Shown piece after piece: positions 1-6,815 of a stretch of 38,618 bases of DNA. Position numbers and translations under genes: made by a program. The stretch comes from a virus, in the IMG/VR virus record IMGVR_UViG_3300022221_000016, positions 1 to 38,618 of that record; one strand, written 5' to 3'. The notes beneath the pieces are model-generated. The model worked only from the letters and a program-made list of their open reading frames with translations, searched no databases and was not told where the DNA came from. Every line of letters begins with the position of its first letter. The first letter of the stretch is position 1.

Positions 1-12
1 ACTGGAACATAT

Positions 13-61
13 TGTAGCGCGCCATTTTTTTTGCGATCCAACGACAACAAGTTTGCGATCC
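13..61. other. Probable phage terminus with two transposase-binding-like repeats
   Basis: Base 13 begins 5'-TGTA, the terminal tetranucleotide of Mu-type elements. Just inside lie two copies of TTTGCGATCC, at 30-39 and 52-61, exactly 22 bp apart. Adjacent R1/R2 sites in phage Mu have the same spacing. No gene lies between here and 250. Bases 1-12 would then be host DNA. The exact end is inference; the repeats are directly visible. Confidence 0.6.
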
Positions 62-210
62 GCTTTTCATCGATTGTCTCCCGGTTCAGGGATCATTTAA
101 ACGCCATTTGAGCGGCCGGTTTTGGGTGAAGGGCGCAGGCCGGGTGGGTGGGTGTTCGGGGCTATGTGGGGCGCTGTGGAGGCCGGTTTTTTGAAGGGCA
201 GGGCAAAACA

Positions 211-235
211 GGTAGAAAGGGCGGCGGGGCCGCCC
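211..235 (-). terminator. Rho-independent terminator after the last cassette
   Basis: Read on the minus strand, GGGCGG-CCCCG-CCGCCC (219-235) is a perfect 6-bp GC stem followed by TTTCT. It lies 15 bp past the stop of the gene ending at 250, so it closes the leftmost minus-strand transcript before the phage end. The rest of 62-210 is G-rich and holds no gene I can support. Confidence 0.7.
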
Positions 236-249
236 GTTACTGTTGATCG

Positions 250-492
250 CTACCGTGTCGTAAGTGCTGAGTCAACAATCGACGGCATGGATATTGTTCC
301 GTCAGCAATTAATTGCAGAGCCTCATCGCTGAATTCGTCCAGGATGTCGTATTGATGGGTCATCAGCTGATCCTGCGCAAATTCAGTCCAGCTTCGAACA
401 TGAAAAAGATGCGAGAATCTATTCCAGTTGTTTACTTTTAGGTTAATCAGCCATCCCTTTATCAGGGTTTCATTTGCTCGGATGTTGTTCAT
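250..492 (-). CDS. Hypothetical small protein, terminal cassette
   Basis: An 80-residue protein of unknown function and the last gene before the phage end. I chose the ATG at 492; an in-frame GTG at 504 abuts the stop of the upstream gene, so the two are translationally coupled. The C-terminal half (LDEFSDEALQLIADG) resembles the C-terminal half of the protein at 1292-1537 (ALDNQTLRNIAAG), with the same spacing to a final Ile-containing helix. This suggests a distant paralogue. No membrane segment, signal peptide or catalytic motif is visible. It shares a transcript with the DUF6900-like gene and ends just before a GC hairpin terminator. The base composition is richer in A+T than the structural genes, as is usual for phage accessory genes. 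Confidence 0.7.
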   Translation of the reverse strand: MNNIRANETLIKGWLINLKVNNWNRFSHLFHVRSWTEFAQDQLMTHQYDILDEFSDEALQLIADGTISMPSIVDSALTTR

Positions 493-504
493 TTTATTCA
501 CCAC

Positions 505-699
505 TTATTTTTTTCCCAGGTTTTCACATTTACCTGCTAAATATGCCTGGTATAGTGCTTTCTTAATTGAGTATACGCTTAATTGATAAAAATCAAGATC
601 GTCCATGTTTCTTGTTTCCAATGTTTCAATGCCCAGAGTAAGTTTTGCGATTTTTTGAACTTCCTCTTTTTGAATGTCCCGATCCGTTTTTTTAGCCAT
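505..699 (-). CDS. DUF6900-like small protein
   Basis: A 64-residue protein. The central stretch GIETLETRN followed by DLDFYQLSVYSIKKAL and AYLAG matches the DUF6900 pattern as I know it (Leu-Gly-Ile-x-Thr-Leu, Leu-Asp-Phe, then a helix ending Ala-Gly). This family is common in plasmids and phages and has no assigned function. The start ATG at 699 follows GAGGACGG, a fair ribosome site. It is the first gene after the 722-791 repeat, which supplies its putative promoter, and it is coupled to the gene ending at 250. Family assignment is from memory of the motif, not a search. Confidence 0.75.
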   Translation of the reverse strand: MAKKTDRDIQKEEVQKIAKLTLGIETLETRNMDDLDFYQLSVYSIKKALYQAYLAGKCENLGKK

Positions 700-721
700 T
701 TACCCGTCCTCTTGTTTGTTA

Positions 722-791
722 GTTGACGGTGACATGAACGCTCTGTTGCGGAAGGGAGTCAAGACAAAAAAGCGACAATGATTTGTCGCTT
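722..791 (-). repeat. 70-bp terminator/promoter block, copy 1
   Basis: Identical over all 70 bases to 1179-1248 and 63/70 to 1563-1632. Read on the minus strand, the first half is a terminator: AAGCGACA, 6-nt loop, TGTCGCTT, then a T-run. It is followed at once by TTGACT and a conserved stretch to TTCATGT that precedes the next gene. It therefore stops the upstream transcript and probably starts the next. The -35-like TTGACT is good, but no strong -10 is visible at 16-18 bp, so the promoter may need an activator. Confidence 0.85.
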
Positions 792-801
792 GATTTGGAT
801 T

Positions 802-822
802 GGTGCTGGCCGGGCCAGCACC
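802..822 (-). terminator. GC hairpin after the 108-residue gene
   Basis: GGTGCTGGC-CGG-GCCAGCACC is a perfect 9-bp stem with a 3-nt loop, 10 bp downstream of the stop at 832. It has no T-run of its own but is followed by the AAGCGACA terminator of the 722-791 repeat, so the gene has two tandem stem-loops at its 3' end. Confidence 0.55.
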
Positions 823-831
823 TGTTGGCGG

Positions 832-1158
832 TTAATGCGTCGTGATAAACTTGGCTATTTCGTCGGCAAAAATCAGATCAAACCGGCCGTCATGCTGTTG
901 CTTTCTAACAAATATCGTCTGCCCTTCTACGATGTGATATTTATAGGATAACACCTCATTCATAACTTCCAGACCTTCCGGCAGTTCTTCCATGTCGGGA
1001 TTGGCTGATAAAAATTTGTCGGCCATTGTGCCGGGCCGGTCTGAATTTAGAATTGCCTTCAGGGCTAAAGACGTGTCGGAGGGGTATCCGTCGCGGTGGC
1101 AATAAATTGTTCTTTTTTTGTTGTTTTCTGTAAAAAAAATAATGGCTCGTGTAGACAT
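832..1158 (-). CDS. Phage protein of the 'MSTRA...RDGYP' type
   Basis: A 108-residue protein. It starts MSTRAIIFF and has YCHRDGYPSD near residues 19-28. This resembles a group of small phage and bacterial proteins of unknown function that begin Met-Ser-Thr-Arg and carry (H/R)-x-Asp-Gly-Tyr-Pro. The C-terminal part is a mixed alpha/beta pattern ending FITTH; no membrane segment is seen. AGGAG lies 5-8 bases before the ATG. The gene is a single-gene transcription unit: the identical 70-bp repeat lies on both sides and a 9-bp hairpin follows the stop. An adjacent overlapping frame at 956-1219 is a shadow. The cassette position suggests expression from the prophage or an anti-host-defence role, which is inference. 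Confidence 0.8.
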   Translation of the reverse strand: MSTRAIIFFTENNKKRTIYCHRDGYPSDTSLALKAILNSDRPGTMADKFLSANPDMEELPEGLEVMNEVLSYKYHIVEGQTIFVRKQQHDGRFDLIFADEIAKFITTH

Positions 1159-1178
1159 TGCTTGCTCCTTTTTTTGTT

Positions 1179-1248
1179 GTTGACGGTGACATGAACGCTC
1201 TGTTGCGGAAGGGAGTCAAGACAAAAAAGCGACAATGATTTGTCGCTT
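1179..1248 (-). repeat. 70-bp terminator/promoter block, copy 2
   Basis: Identical base for base to 722-791: the terminator stem AAGCGACA/TGTCGCTT with T-run, then TTGACT and the conserved upstream region of the gene starting at 1158. It ends transcription of the gene at 1292-1537 and begins the next cassette. Perfect identity over 70 noncoding bases indicates a recent duplication or strong conservation. Confidence 0.85.
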
Positions 1249-1262
1249 TGCGGGGGGAGTTA

Positions 1263-1280
1263 GGGCGGCGTGTGCCGCCC
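1263..1280 (-). terminator. GC hairpin after the 81-residue gene
   Basis: GGGCGGC-GTGT(ACAC on minus)-GCCGCCC forms a perfect 7-bp stem, 11 bp after the stop at 1292. The copy-2 repeat terminator follows within 20 bp, so this cassette also has tandem stem-loops, with a gene-specific hairpin before the shared one. Confidence 0.55.
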
Positions 1281-1291
1281 TGTGTGGCAGG

Positions 1292-1537
1292 TTATTTGCG
1301 GGCCGGCTCACTCAAAACGAACTCGGCAATTTTAATCGGGTCGGCCTCTCCGGCGGCGATATTGCGCAGGGTTTGGTTATCTAATGCCTGTACCAGATTA
1401 GTGGCTCTTTTTAGCAATTCCAGCTTTGCCAGTTCTTCCCAGTTGTAATTTTTAAAATCTGCCAGGGATTCCGGTTCGGCGCGTTTCACCCCCCTAAAGT
1501 AATCGGCGAGGCGTTCTTCGGTTTTGTTCAGGCTCAT
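1292..1537 (-). CDS. Hypothetical small cassette protein
   Basis: An 81-residue, probably all-helical, soluble protein of unknown function. It begins MSLNKTEERLADYFRGV and ends with ALDNQTLRNIAAGEADPIKIAEFVLSE. The last 40 residues resemble the C-terminal part of the protein at 250-492. AAGGAG lies about 7 bases before the ATG, a strong ribosome site. It is preceded by the third 70-bp block and followed by a GC hairpin and the second block, so it is an independent transcription unit. Its position at the phage end, size and isolation are typical of moron genes. Confidence 0.75.
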   Translation of the reverse strand: MSLNKTEERLADYFRGVKRAEPESLADFKNYNWEELAKLELLKRATNLVQALDNQTLRNIAAGEADPIKIAEFVLSEPARK

Positions 1538-1562
1538 CGTTTTTCTCCTTGGTTATTTGTTA

Positions 1563-1632
1563 ATTGACGGTGACATGAACGCTCTGTTGCGGGAGGGAGT
1601 CAAGCGAAAGAAGCGACAATGTTCTGTCGCTT
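1563..1632 (-). repeat. 70-bp terminator/promoter block, copy 3 (diverged)
   Basis: 63 of 70 bases match copies 1 and 2. The stem AAGCGACA/TGTCGCTT, TTGACT and the GCAACAGAGCGTTCATGTCA stretch are all kept, while the changes fall in the loop, the T-run and two spacer positions. That pattern argues for selection on the hairpin and the promoter-like element. It lies between the methyltransferase stop and the gene starting at 1537. Confidence 0.85.
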
Positions 1633-1650
1633 CTTTGCCTGTTGCAACGA

Positions 1651-2409
1651 TCACCAGTTGAGGATGATCAGTTCCTTTCTGTCGCGGCCTTTGCCGTTAC
1701 CGCCCACGGTGTAGTTGATGCTGACGGTTTTGGTGCGCAGCCCTTTATACACCCGCTTCATCTCCTTGTGATCATTGATGCTGATGATCATCTTGCCCTG
1801 GATTGTTCTGGCACGCTCAGCCATCTCTTCGTATTGCTCTATGCCGAATTCAACGCCATAGCCTTCGGTGTCCCAATACGGTGGGTCACAATAGAACAGG
1901 GTGTCCGGTCGATCATAACGCTCGATCACATTTTGCCACGGCAGATTTTCGATATAGACACGGTCCAGCCTGAACTTTGCCTCGCTGAGCGTCTCCTCGA
2001 TTCGCCGCAGGTTAAATTTCGGTTTGCTGCTGGGCGCAGTACCAAAGGTCTGACCTGTGGGCCTGGCACCAAAGGCACAGCGCTGCAAATAGTAGAACCG
2101 GGCAGCTCGCTGGATATCGGTAAGGGTAACCGGCGCCGACATCTTGGCCCATTCGAATATCTGCCTGCTGACCAGCGCCCACTCAAACTGCTTCAGAAAT
2201 TCGACCAGGTGGTGCTGTACCACTCGGTACAGGTTGACTAGCTCACCATTTAGGTCGTTCAACACTTCGACCTTGCTTTCTTCTTTTTTAAAGAGCAATG
2301 CGCCAGCACCGGCAAAACATTCGACGTAACAATGGTGCTCGGGGTACAGAGGCAGAATCTTGTCTGCCAGACGGCTTTTGCCGCCCATCCAGGGTATAAA
2401 CGGGTTCAC
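1651..2409 (-). CDS. dam: DNA adenine N6-methyltransferase, Dam/D12 class
   Basis: A 252-residue SAM-dependent adenine methyltransferase, acting on phage or host DNA. The N-terminal WMGGKSRLADKI and FAGAG (residues 32-36) form the SAM-binding motif region, and DPPY (175-178) is the catalytic motif of N6-adenine enzymes. Length fits the D12 class. I chose the GTG at 2409 because AAGGAG sits 10 bases upstream; the longer frame from a TTG at 2439 has no ribosome site. It occupies the same late, end-proximal place as mom in phage Mu, so protection from host restriction is the likely role. The recognition sequence cannot be read from the protein. It is separated from the fibre gene by 159 bp rich in hairpins and ends at the copy-3 terminator. 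Confidence 0.93.
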   Translation of the reverse strand: MNPFIPWMGGKSRLADKILPLYPEHHCYVECFAGAGALLFKKEESKVEVLNDLNGELVNLYRVVQHHLVEFLKQFEWALVSRQIFEWAKMSAPVTLTDIQRAARFYYLQRCAFGARPTGQTFGTAPSSKPKFNLRRIEETLSEAKFRLDRVYIENLPWQNVIERYDRPDTLFYCDPPYWDTEGYGVEFGIEQYEEMAERARTIQGKMIISINDHKEMKRVYKGLRTKTVSINYTVGGNGKGRDRKELIILNW

Positions 2410-2568
2410 TTGCGTGAGTCTCCTTTCGTTAAAAATCAACTTGTGATAGGCTGGCCCTGCCGTCGCGACGGTGGGAGGGCCTTGCCTGACTCACGGTGCT
2501 AACTCACCGTTTGTTGGGGGCCGGTCGGTTGCGCTAACAACTGACGGGTCGCCCTCTCTTAAATCATA
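2410..2568 (-). other. Hairpin-rich intergenic region before the methyltransferase
   Basis: This 159-bp stretch has no gene. It contains a perfect 12-bp palindrome CCGTCGCGACGG (2460-2471) nested between GGCCCT (2453) and AGGGCC (2476-2481), a stem ACGGTG/CACCGT with loop CTAACT (2493-2510), and GTTG..CAAC around CGCTAA (2528-2541). No clear terminator T-run follows. It may separate fibre and methyltransferase expression by termination or RNA structure. Confidence 0.6.
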
Positions 2569-3978
2569 TTACAGAGGCACTATTTTTTTATAAATATATG
2601 CGCTTCCTTGGTTAATTATCGTGTCAATATCATCCGATTTTGCCCCGACAACCAAAGTGTTCCCATCTTTTGACAATGTGGCGCTTGCGCCAAAAAAGTC
2701 GCCGCCAGCATAATCTCCAGCAATAATTATTTGTGACTCGCGCCAATCGCCGGAAAAATAGTTAAAAAGAACAACAGCCCCAGCATCCGAAACCCCGTGA
2801 ACTTTTTTTCCCTCGCAACATGCTGCGATTATTTTACCGTCGCCTGAGATCGATACTTTGTTTCCAAAAGATTTGGTTGTATTCGCTGGAGTGGATGGAT
2901 ATAACGGGCTTCTGTGTGTATAACTTGAACCGTTATAGTGATAGACATATATGGACCCATGATTTGAGATACCTAAATAGGTATCATTCCAGCATCCAAT
3001 TGCAATCACACTAGCGTCGTCACTGATTGCGCAGCTTACACCAAAGTAATCAGTTGCCTGTCCGTCACTTGCAGTCAATAGATGATCTTCTGTCCATACA
3101 GATCCTGTCCGAGTAAACACATACGCTGCTCCTTGATCTGCATTTGCAGCGATGTCATTTCCGAGCGCGCCAACTACGCCTACATTACCGTCTGCTGACA
3201 GCGCTACACAATAGCCAAATTGGTCCCCCGTTGCGGCGTCACTTGCGACGAGTATCTGTTGCTGGGACCAAACACCTGTCGAACGAACAAAGGCATATGC
3301 CGCACCTGTTATCGAATTTCTGGCATACGCACCAATCAACACTGTGTCTCCATTGGACGATATCGAAACTGAAACACCAAATGCATTATTTACGACAGGA
3401 TCGCTGGCAACCAACCTTACCTCATCACCCCAAATGCCACCTGACAACGTATAAACATATGCAGCACCAGCGCCACCGTTCCCACCTTCAGCGCCTATTA
3501 TGGCTGTCGTTCCGTCACTGGATATGTCAATACTTGACCCTAGTCTGTCACTTGCAGCACCATCGCTTGCTGTAATTTTTTGCGTGAACGACCAGACACC
3601 AGCAGTTCGCGTAAATACGTATGCCGCCCCCTGATTTATATTAGACCCAACATCTGCCGCATAAGCGCCAATAATTACCATAGTACCATCTGCCGATATA
3701 GCGGTCGAATAACCAAAGTTGTCAGAGTTTGCGCCATCAGCGCTGGTAATTTTAATATCATCGTCAAACGGAAGACCCCGCAGAAGATGAGAAAGGTGCG
3801 GCAGAAACGATTTGCTCAACTGTGCGTCATCATTCACATCCAGAACTTGTCCGCTTATATTGATGGCATTTTTTAATTCGCGTTGGACGGCGTTCAACCA
3901 GCCAGGAATCAAATCAGTATCGACTTGAAACTCTCCGGCACCGTTTGCTGTTGGTGTATCATCGCCGATTTTATGCAT
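2569..3978 (-). CDS. Tail fibre / receptor-binding protein with seven-bladed FG-GAP propeller
   Basis: A 469-residue protein. Residues 1-70 carry the TPTANGAGEF...PGWLNAVQREL segment typical of prophage fibre N-termini that dock on the baseplate. Residues 75-469 contain seven repeats of about 56 residues, each with an FG/LG followed by a small strand and SxDG: at residues 88, 146, 200, 254, 312, 371 and 429. The repeats also share GAAYVF and GVW, so this is a complete FG-GAP, integrin-alpha-type beta-propeller. The ATG at 3978 follows AGGTG and overlaps the gp48 stop. Position after gp48 is the fibre position in Mu. The coding sequence is visibly more A+T-rich than the baseplate genes, suggesting separate acquisition. 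No fibre-assembly chaperone follows. Confidence 0.85.
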   Translation of the reverse strand: MHKIGDDTPTANGAGEFQVDTDLIPGWLNAVQRELKNAINISGQVLDVNDDAQLSKSFLPHLSHLLRGLPFDDDIKITSADGANSDNFGYSTAISADGTMVIIGAYAADVGSNINQGAAYVFTRTAGVWSFTQKITASDGAASDRLGSSIDISSDGTTAIIGAEGGNGGAGAAYVYTLSGGIWGDEVRLVASDPVVNNAFGVSVSISSNGDTVLIGAYARNSITGAAYAFVRSTGVWSQQQILVASDAATGDQFGYCVALSADGNVGVVGALGNDIAANADQGAAYVFTRTGSVWTEDHLLTASDGQATDYFGVSCAISDDASVIAIGCWNDTYLGISNHGSIYVYHYNGSSYTHRSPLYPSTPANTTKSFGNKVSISGDGKIIAACCEGKKVHGVSDAGAVVLFNYFSGDWRESQIIIAGDYAGGDFFGASATLSKDGNTLVVGAKSDDIDTIINQGSAYIYKKIVPL

Positions 3979-4573
3979 ATCGTTGCACCTCGTAGTTATA
4001 TGTGTATGAATAATCCTGTGCTGCGTTATATGTAAAAGTAGGAATCGCATGCGCCTGATTGAGTCGCACGATCACGCATTCCAGTGCTATCTCTGTGCCG
4101 TAAATACGCAGCGGATATCCTGCGCGATGACCAGGGCCGGCGCCTGCTTTCAGGGTAGTCACCGTGACGCCAGGCACTTTGATCTCGTAGTGGTGAGGCG
4201 TGACCTTATCGACGATGGTGATGGCGAATCCCATGCGGCTTGCCACGCTGACCAGGTACGGGATGTTGTGCCCACCCACACCCAAGTACCGACCCACCAC
4301 GGCAGCGCGGCGCTCGTCGATGGTGGGTGATACGGTGTTGCTGCACTCATCGGGCAGGCCGAGGACTCGCTCCCAGGCGTCGATCATCTCTGTGGTAGTG
4401 CGAGGATCAGTCTCCTGCAGCAGATCGGCCGCTCGGCCATGCACACGAAACAGTTCGTCTGCAATCGCAAACATCAGTGCGGCCATTGTGCTGGTGATAT
4501 CACGCGCCCAGGCGCGGCCACGTGGCAGCAGGTTGAGCAGTGCGTCCCGGTAACTCTCGACGGTTATGCCCAT
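3971..4573 (-). CDS. Baseplate/tail protein, Mu gp48 (DUF2313/YmfQ) family
   Basis: A 200-residue protein beginning MGITVESYRDALLNLLPRGRAWARD. The Leu-Leu-Pro-x-Gly-x-Ala-Trp signature is diagnostic of the DUF2313 family, tail proteins that sit between baseplate J and the fibre. The middle has a helical segment with RAADLLQETDPRTTTEMIDAWE. Length is normal for the family. It overlaps gp47 by 10 bases and the fibre gene by 8, so translation is coupled. Family members are baseplate wedge or tail-tip components of contractile phages; the exact contact is not known to me. Confidence 0.9.
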   Translation of the reverse strand: MGITVESYRDALLNLLPRGRAWARDITSTMAALMFAIADELFRVHGRAADLLQETDPRTTTEMIDAWERVLGLPDECSNTVSPTIDERRAAVVGRYLGVGGHNIPYLVSVASRMGFAITIVDKVTPHHYEIKVPGVTVTTLKAGAGPGHRAGYPLRIYGTEIALECVIVRLNQAHAIPTFTYNAAQDYSYTYNYEVQRYA

Positions 4574-5622
4574 GTGATCACACCCACAACAGGGATCTCG
4601 CTCGGCAGGCTGGTGACATCTGCGGCCGGGATGGTGAGAGTGTGATCCTCTTCATCTTGCGCAATGGAGATCGCTTCATTGATCTGCGACAAATAGATGG
4701 TGCCACCCGGTTCAGCGCGACGACGGAACAGGTCTTTGATCTCCGCTTCCACATCGGCGCGGATCTGCGCCGTGTCCGGCGTGATGGCGATGGTCATTGC
4801 GATGGCTTTGGCAATCGGTGCCTGTACATCGACATTGGCCGTGGCCGGTCGCAGGCTATTGAGATACGCCTGCACTGTGGTCACGTCACCGGGTTGCGGG
4901 ATGCCGTCAGATGGATATACGTCATCCATCATGAATCGAACAACGACCGTACCGGCACCGTTCTCCAGCGGGTAACACCACGAACGCGTTACGCCAGCCA
5001 CATCCTGCGCCCAGGTGATGTAGTCGTTTTTGTTGCCGCCCTGTGTCGGTTTGCGCCAGCGCTCGGTAACGCGGATGCGATAGGCATCATCTGACTCTAT
5101 GTCAGCGCCACCGGTCAGCCCGCCAGCATCAACCGTTGCATTGCTGTTAATACCGGCAAGCGGCGATGAGAGGGTGACGGTGACACCGGCCAGTGTTACG
5201 CCATTTACACCAGCCACGACAGCCGTCACGGCAACCGTGGCGGTACCGGCAGCAATAGTAGCCAGGGCATCGGTGATAAATGCGACCCCATCGGCGCGTT
5301 GCACTTCGGTACCGGCCGGGATATCGGTTCCGTTCGTGCCGGTGATAATAATATTGCCGTTTGACTTCGTGGCAGCTTTGCGCGATATGTCTCGAAGATC
5401 ACCGTGGCGATCCAGATGCTCACCGTCTGCCGTGTCCGGGTGTATTTGTTTGCTTTCCCAAACAAGGTGACCGTGTATCAAATAAACAGCGCCAGCAATT
5501 GCTTCGGCCAGCTTACCCAATACCGTGTGCCGCAACCTGGCATGAGCACCCAACAATCGGTTGTCTACATCGGCGCGGATGCGGTCCTTTAATTCGGACA
5601 GTGTCGGTCTGTTAAACGCCAT
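4564..5622 (-). CDS. Baseplate assembly protein J-like (Mu gp47)
   Basis: A 352-residue protein. The N-terminus MAFNRPTLSELKDRIRADVDNRL, the GEHLDRHGDLRDISRKAATKSNG segment and the central PLAGINSNATVDAGGLTGGADIESDDAYRIRVTERW are characteristic of baseplate J/gp47 proteins, which form the baseplate wedge of contractile tails. Length is normal. It is preceded directly by a 74-residue orphan and overlaps gp48 downstream. An SD-like GAGGTCGAGTAA lies before the ATG. Confidence 0.95.
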   Translation of the reverse strand: MAFNRPTLSELKDRIRADVDNRLLGAHARLRHTVLGKLAEAIAGAVYLIHGHLVWESKQIHPDTADGEHLDRHGDLRDISRKAATKSNGNIIITGTNGTDIPAGTEVQRADGVAFITDALATIAAGTATVAVTAVVAGVNGVTLAGVTVTLSSPLAGINSNATVDAGGLTGGADIESDDAYRIRVTERWRKPTQGGNKNDYITWAQDVAGVTRSWCYPLENGAGTVVVRFMMDDVYPSDGIPQPGDVTTVQAYLNSLRPATANVDVQAPIAKAIAMTIAITPDTAQIRADVEAEIKDLFRRRAEPGGTIYLSQINEAISIAQDEEDHTLTIPAADVTSLPSEIPVVGVITWA

Positions 5623-5847
5623 TTACTCGACCTCATAATTCGCATTAAATGTAATAACGGAACCCTCTGAATCGTGCTCTTTGATGGACCTGTCCATATC
5701 TCTCATTTCATCTTCAAATTGCGAACGAACAAAATCAGGTAACGATGGGTAATAAACTTTTTGCCCGGTATTATTGTTCGGCGAATCTTCAATAAAAGTT
5801 GCAATAAAACCATTCGATATGCGCTCAAGCTTTGCATTAATTTTCAT
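5623..5847 (-). CDS. Hypothetical protein inserted between gp46 and gp47
   Basis: A 74-residue protein, MKINAKLERISNGFIATF..., probably beta-rich at the N-terminus with an acidic helix (FEDEMRDMDRSIKEHD). I recognise no family. It overlaps the gp46 end by 11 bases and stops one base before the gp47 start, so it is embedded in the baseplate operon. It has lower G+C than both neighbours. Mu has no gene at this point; it may be a small baseplate accessory or an inserted early-type gene. Confidence 0.75.
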   Translation of the reverse strand: MKINAKLERISNGFIATFIEDSPNNNTGQKVYYPSLPDFVRSQFEDEMRDMDRSIKEHDSEGSVITFNANYEVE

Positions 5848-6274
5848 TTAATTGCGCCTCCCAAGCGTCAGCAAATTTAAATGTATTTCGATCACCATCC
5901 GGCCGGGTGATATCAACGGTGATGATCATCACGCCGTCTCGCAACCACTCAGTGGTCACGTCAACCACGCGAGCCACGCCATCATCAATCAACCACTGCA
6001 GTGCCTCATGGCAATATTCACGAGCCTGGTTGAGTGTCTCCTGCGTCGCCTTGGCGCGGTCAATTAGCCACAGCTTTGAACCAAACGATCCGCCCCACCA
6101 GCCGCGCCGATCATCGGTGCCGTCCGGTATCAGATCGTCATTTGATGCACGTGCATCGGTATACAGACTGATGATAATCGCCGACTCCAGCCCTGCGTGA
6201 GTAGCCAGATCAACGCCATTGAGAGCGATATCAAAAAATCCATTGTCGTGCTGAATGAGTGCGATGTCAGTCAT
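5837..6274 (-). CDS. Phage gp46-family baseplate protein
   Basis: A 145-residue protein of the Mu gp46 family (a T4 gp25/P2 W functional analogue). It begins MTDIALIQHDNGFFDIALNGVDLATHAGLESAIIISLYTDARA, then has DDRRGWWGGSF, the family's hallmark Arg-Arg-Gly-Trp-Trp-Gly motif, followed by SKLWLIDRAKATQETL. It forms part of the baseplate wedge. It lies one base after the gp45 stop. Confidence 0.93.
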   Translation of the reverse strand: MTDIALIQHDNGFFDIALNGVDLATHAGLESAIIISLYTDARASNDDLIPDGTDDRRGWWGGSFGSKLWLIDRAKATQETLNQAREYCHEALQWLIDDGVARVVDVTTEWLRDGVMIITVDITRPDGDRNTFKFADAWEAQLNEN

Positions 6275-6275
6275 A

Positions 6276-6815
6276 TCAGGTCATCGGTGTAGTTGGTGGG
6301 CTGGTAGGATTACCCAAATTGCCCGTGTGTAGGTGACTGTTGAATGTGGTCACCATCTGTTGCATGGAGCGCGTGCCATCGCTCACGTCACCGGTGGCGC
6401 TCACGTTGCCGGCAACGGACAGATCGCAATTGACGGTCACGCCACCACTTGCATTGATGGTGATGGTTCCGTCATTGTTCAGTATCAATGACGCACCGCT
6501 CTGGTCATACAATGCGACCTGGCCTTCGGTGAGCGAGGTCAGGCGATACCGGCGATCACCGACCACAATGGCGACGGTGTTGGCCCGACGCCCACCCTGG
6601 GAGAGCAGGACCGCCTCGGCCTGTGCGGATGGCCGAGCAGTAAAACCATACGGCTCCACATGTTCGATACCGTCCAGGACTTCGTCCTGCTGTGCGACAA
6701 CCTGCAGCTCTCGGCATAGAGTAGATTCATTTGCGCCGGTGACAATGGCGCGAGAGACAATTGATCTGATACGTCGCACCAGAGGGTCCAGCAATCTGTT
6801 CAAGGCGCGGATCAC
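6276..6815 (-). CDS. Baseplate spike protein, gpV / Mu gp45 family
   Basis: A 179-residue protein. The middle (GEHVEPYGFTARPSAQAEAVLLSQGGRR-like region) is the OB-type N-domain of Mu gp45, with VVGDRRYRLTSLTEGQVALYDQSGASLILNNDGTITINASGG leading into a beta-helical spike. The C-terminal SHLHTGNLGNPTSPPTTP carries the His-x-His motif that in the P2/Mu spike tip coordinates iron. It therefore probably forms the trimeric membrane-piercing needle. It overlaps gp44 by 4 bases (ATGA). Confidence 0.93.
   Translation of the reverse strand: MIRALNRLLDPLVRRIRSIVSRAIVTGANESTLCRELQVVAQQDEVLDGIEHVEPYGFTARPSAQAEAVLLSQGGRRANTVAIVVGDRRYRLTSLTEGQVALYDQSGASLILNNDGTITINASGGVTVNCDLSVAGNVSATGDVSDGTRSMQQMVTTFNSHLHTGNLGNPTSPPTTPMT

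Noticed and set aside
956-1219. 87-codon minus-strand frame overlapping the 108-residue cassette gene
   Set aside because: It would begin inside the 70-bp terminator/promoter block and has no ribosome site; the other frame has SD, start and conserved motif.
722-1632. CRISPR-like array from the three regular repeats
   Set aside because: Repeats are 70 bp, about 400 bp apart, and flank whole genes with terminators; this is not a CRISPR layout.
1642-2241. Plus-strand frame of 199 codons over the methyltransferase
   Set aside because: It is antisense to a clearly recognisable Dam-class gene, has no ribosome site and a composition typical of a reverse-complement shadow.
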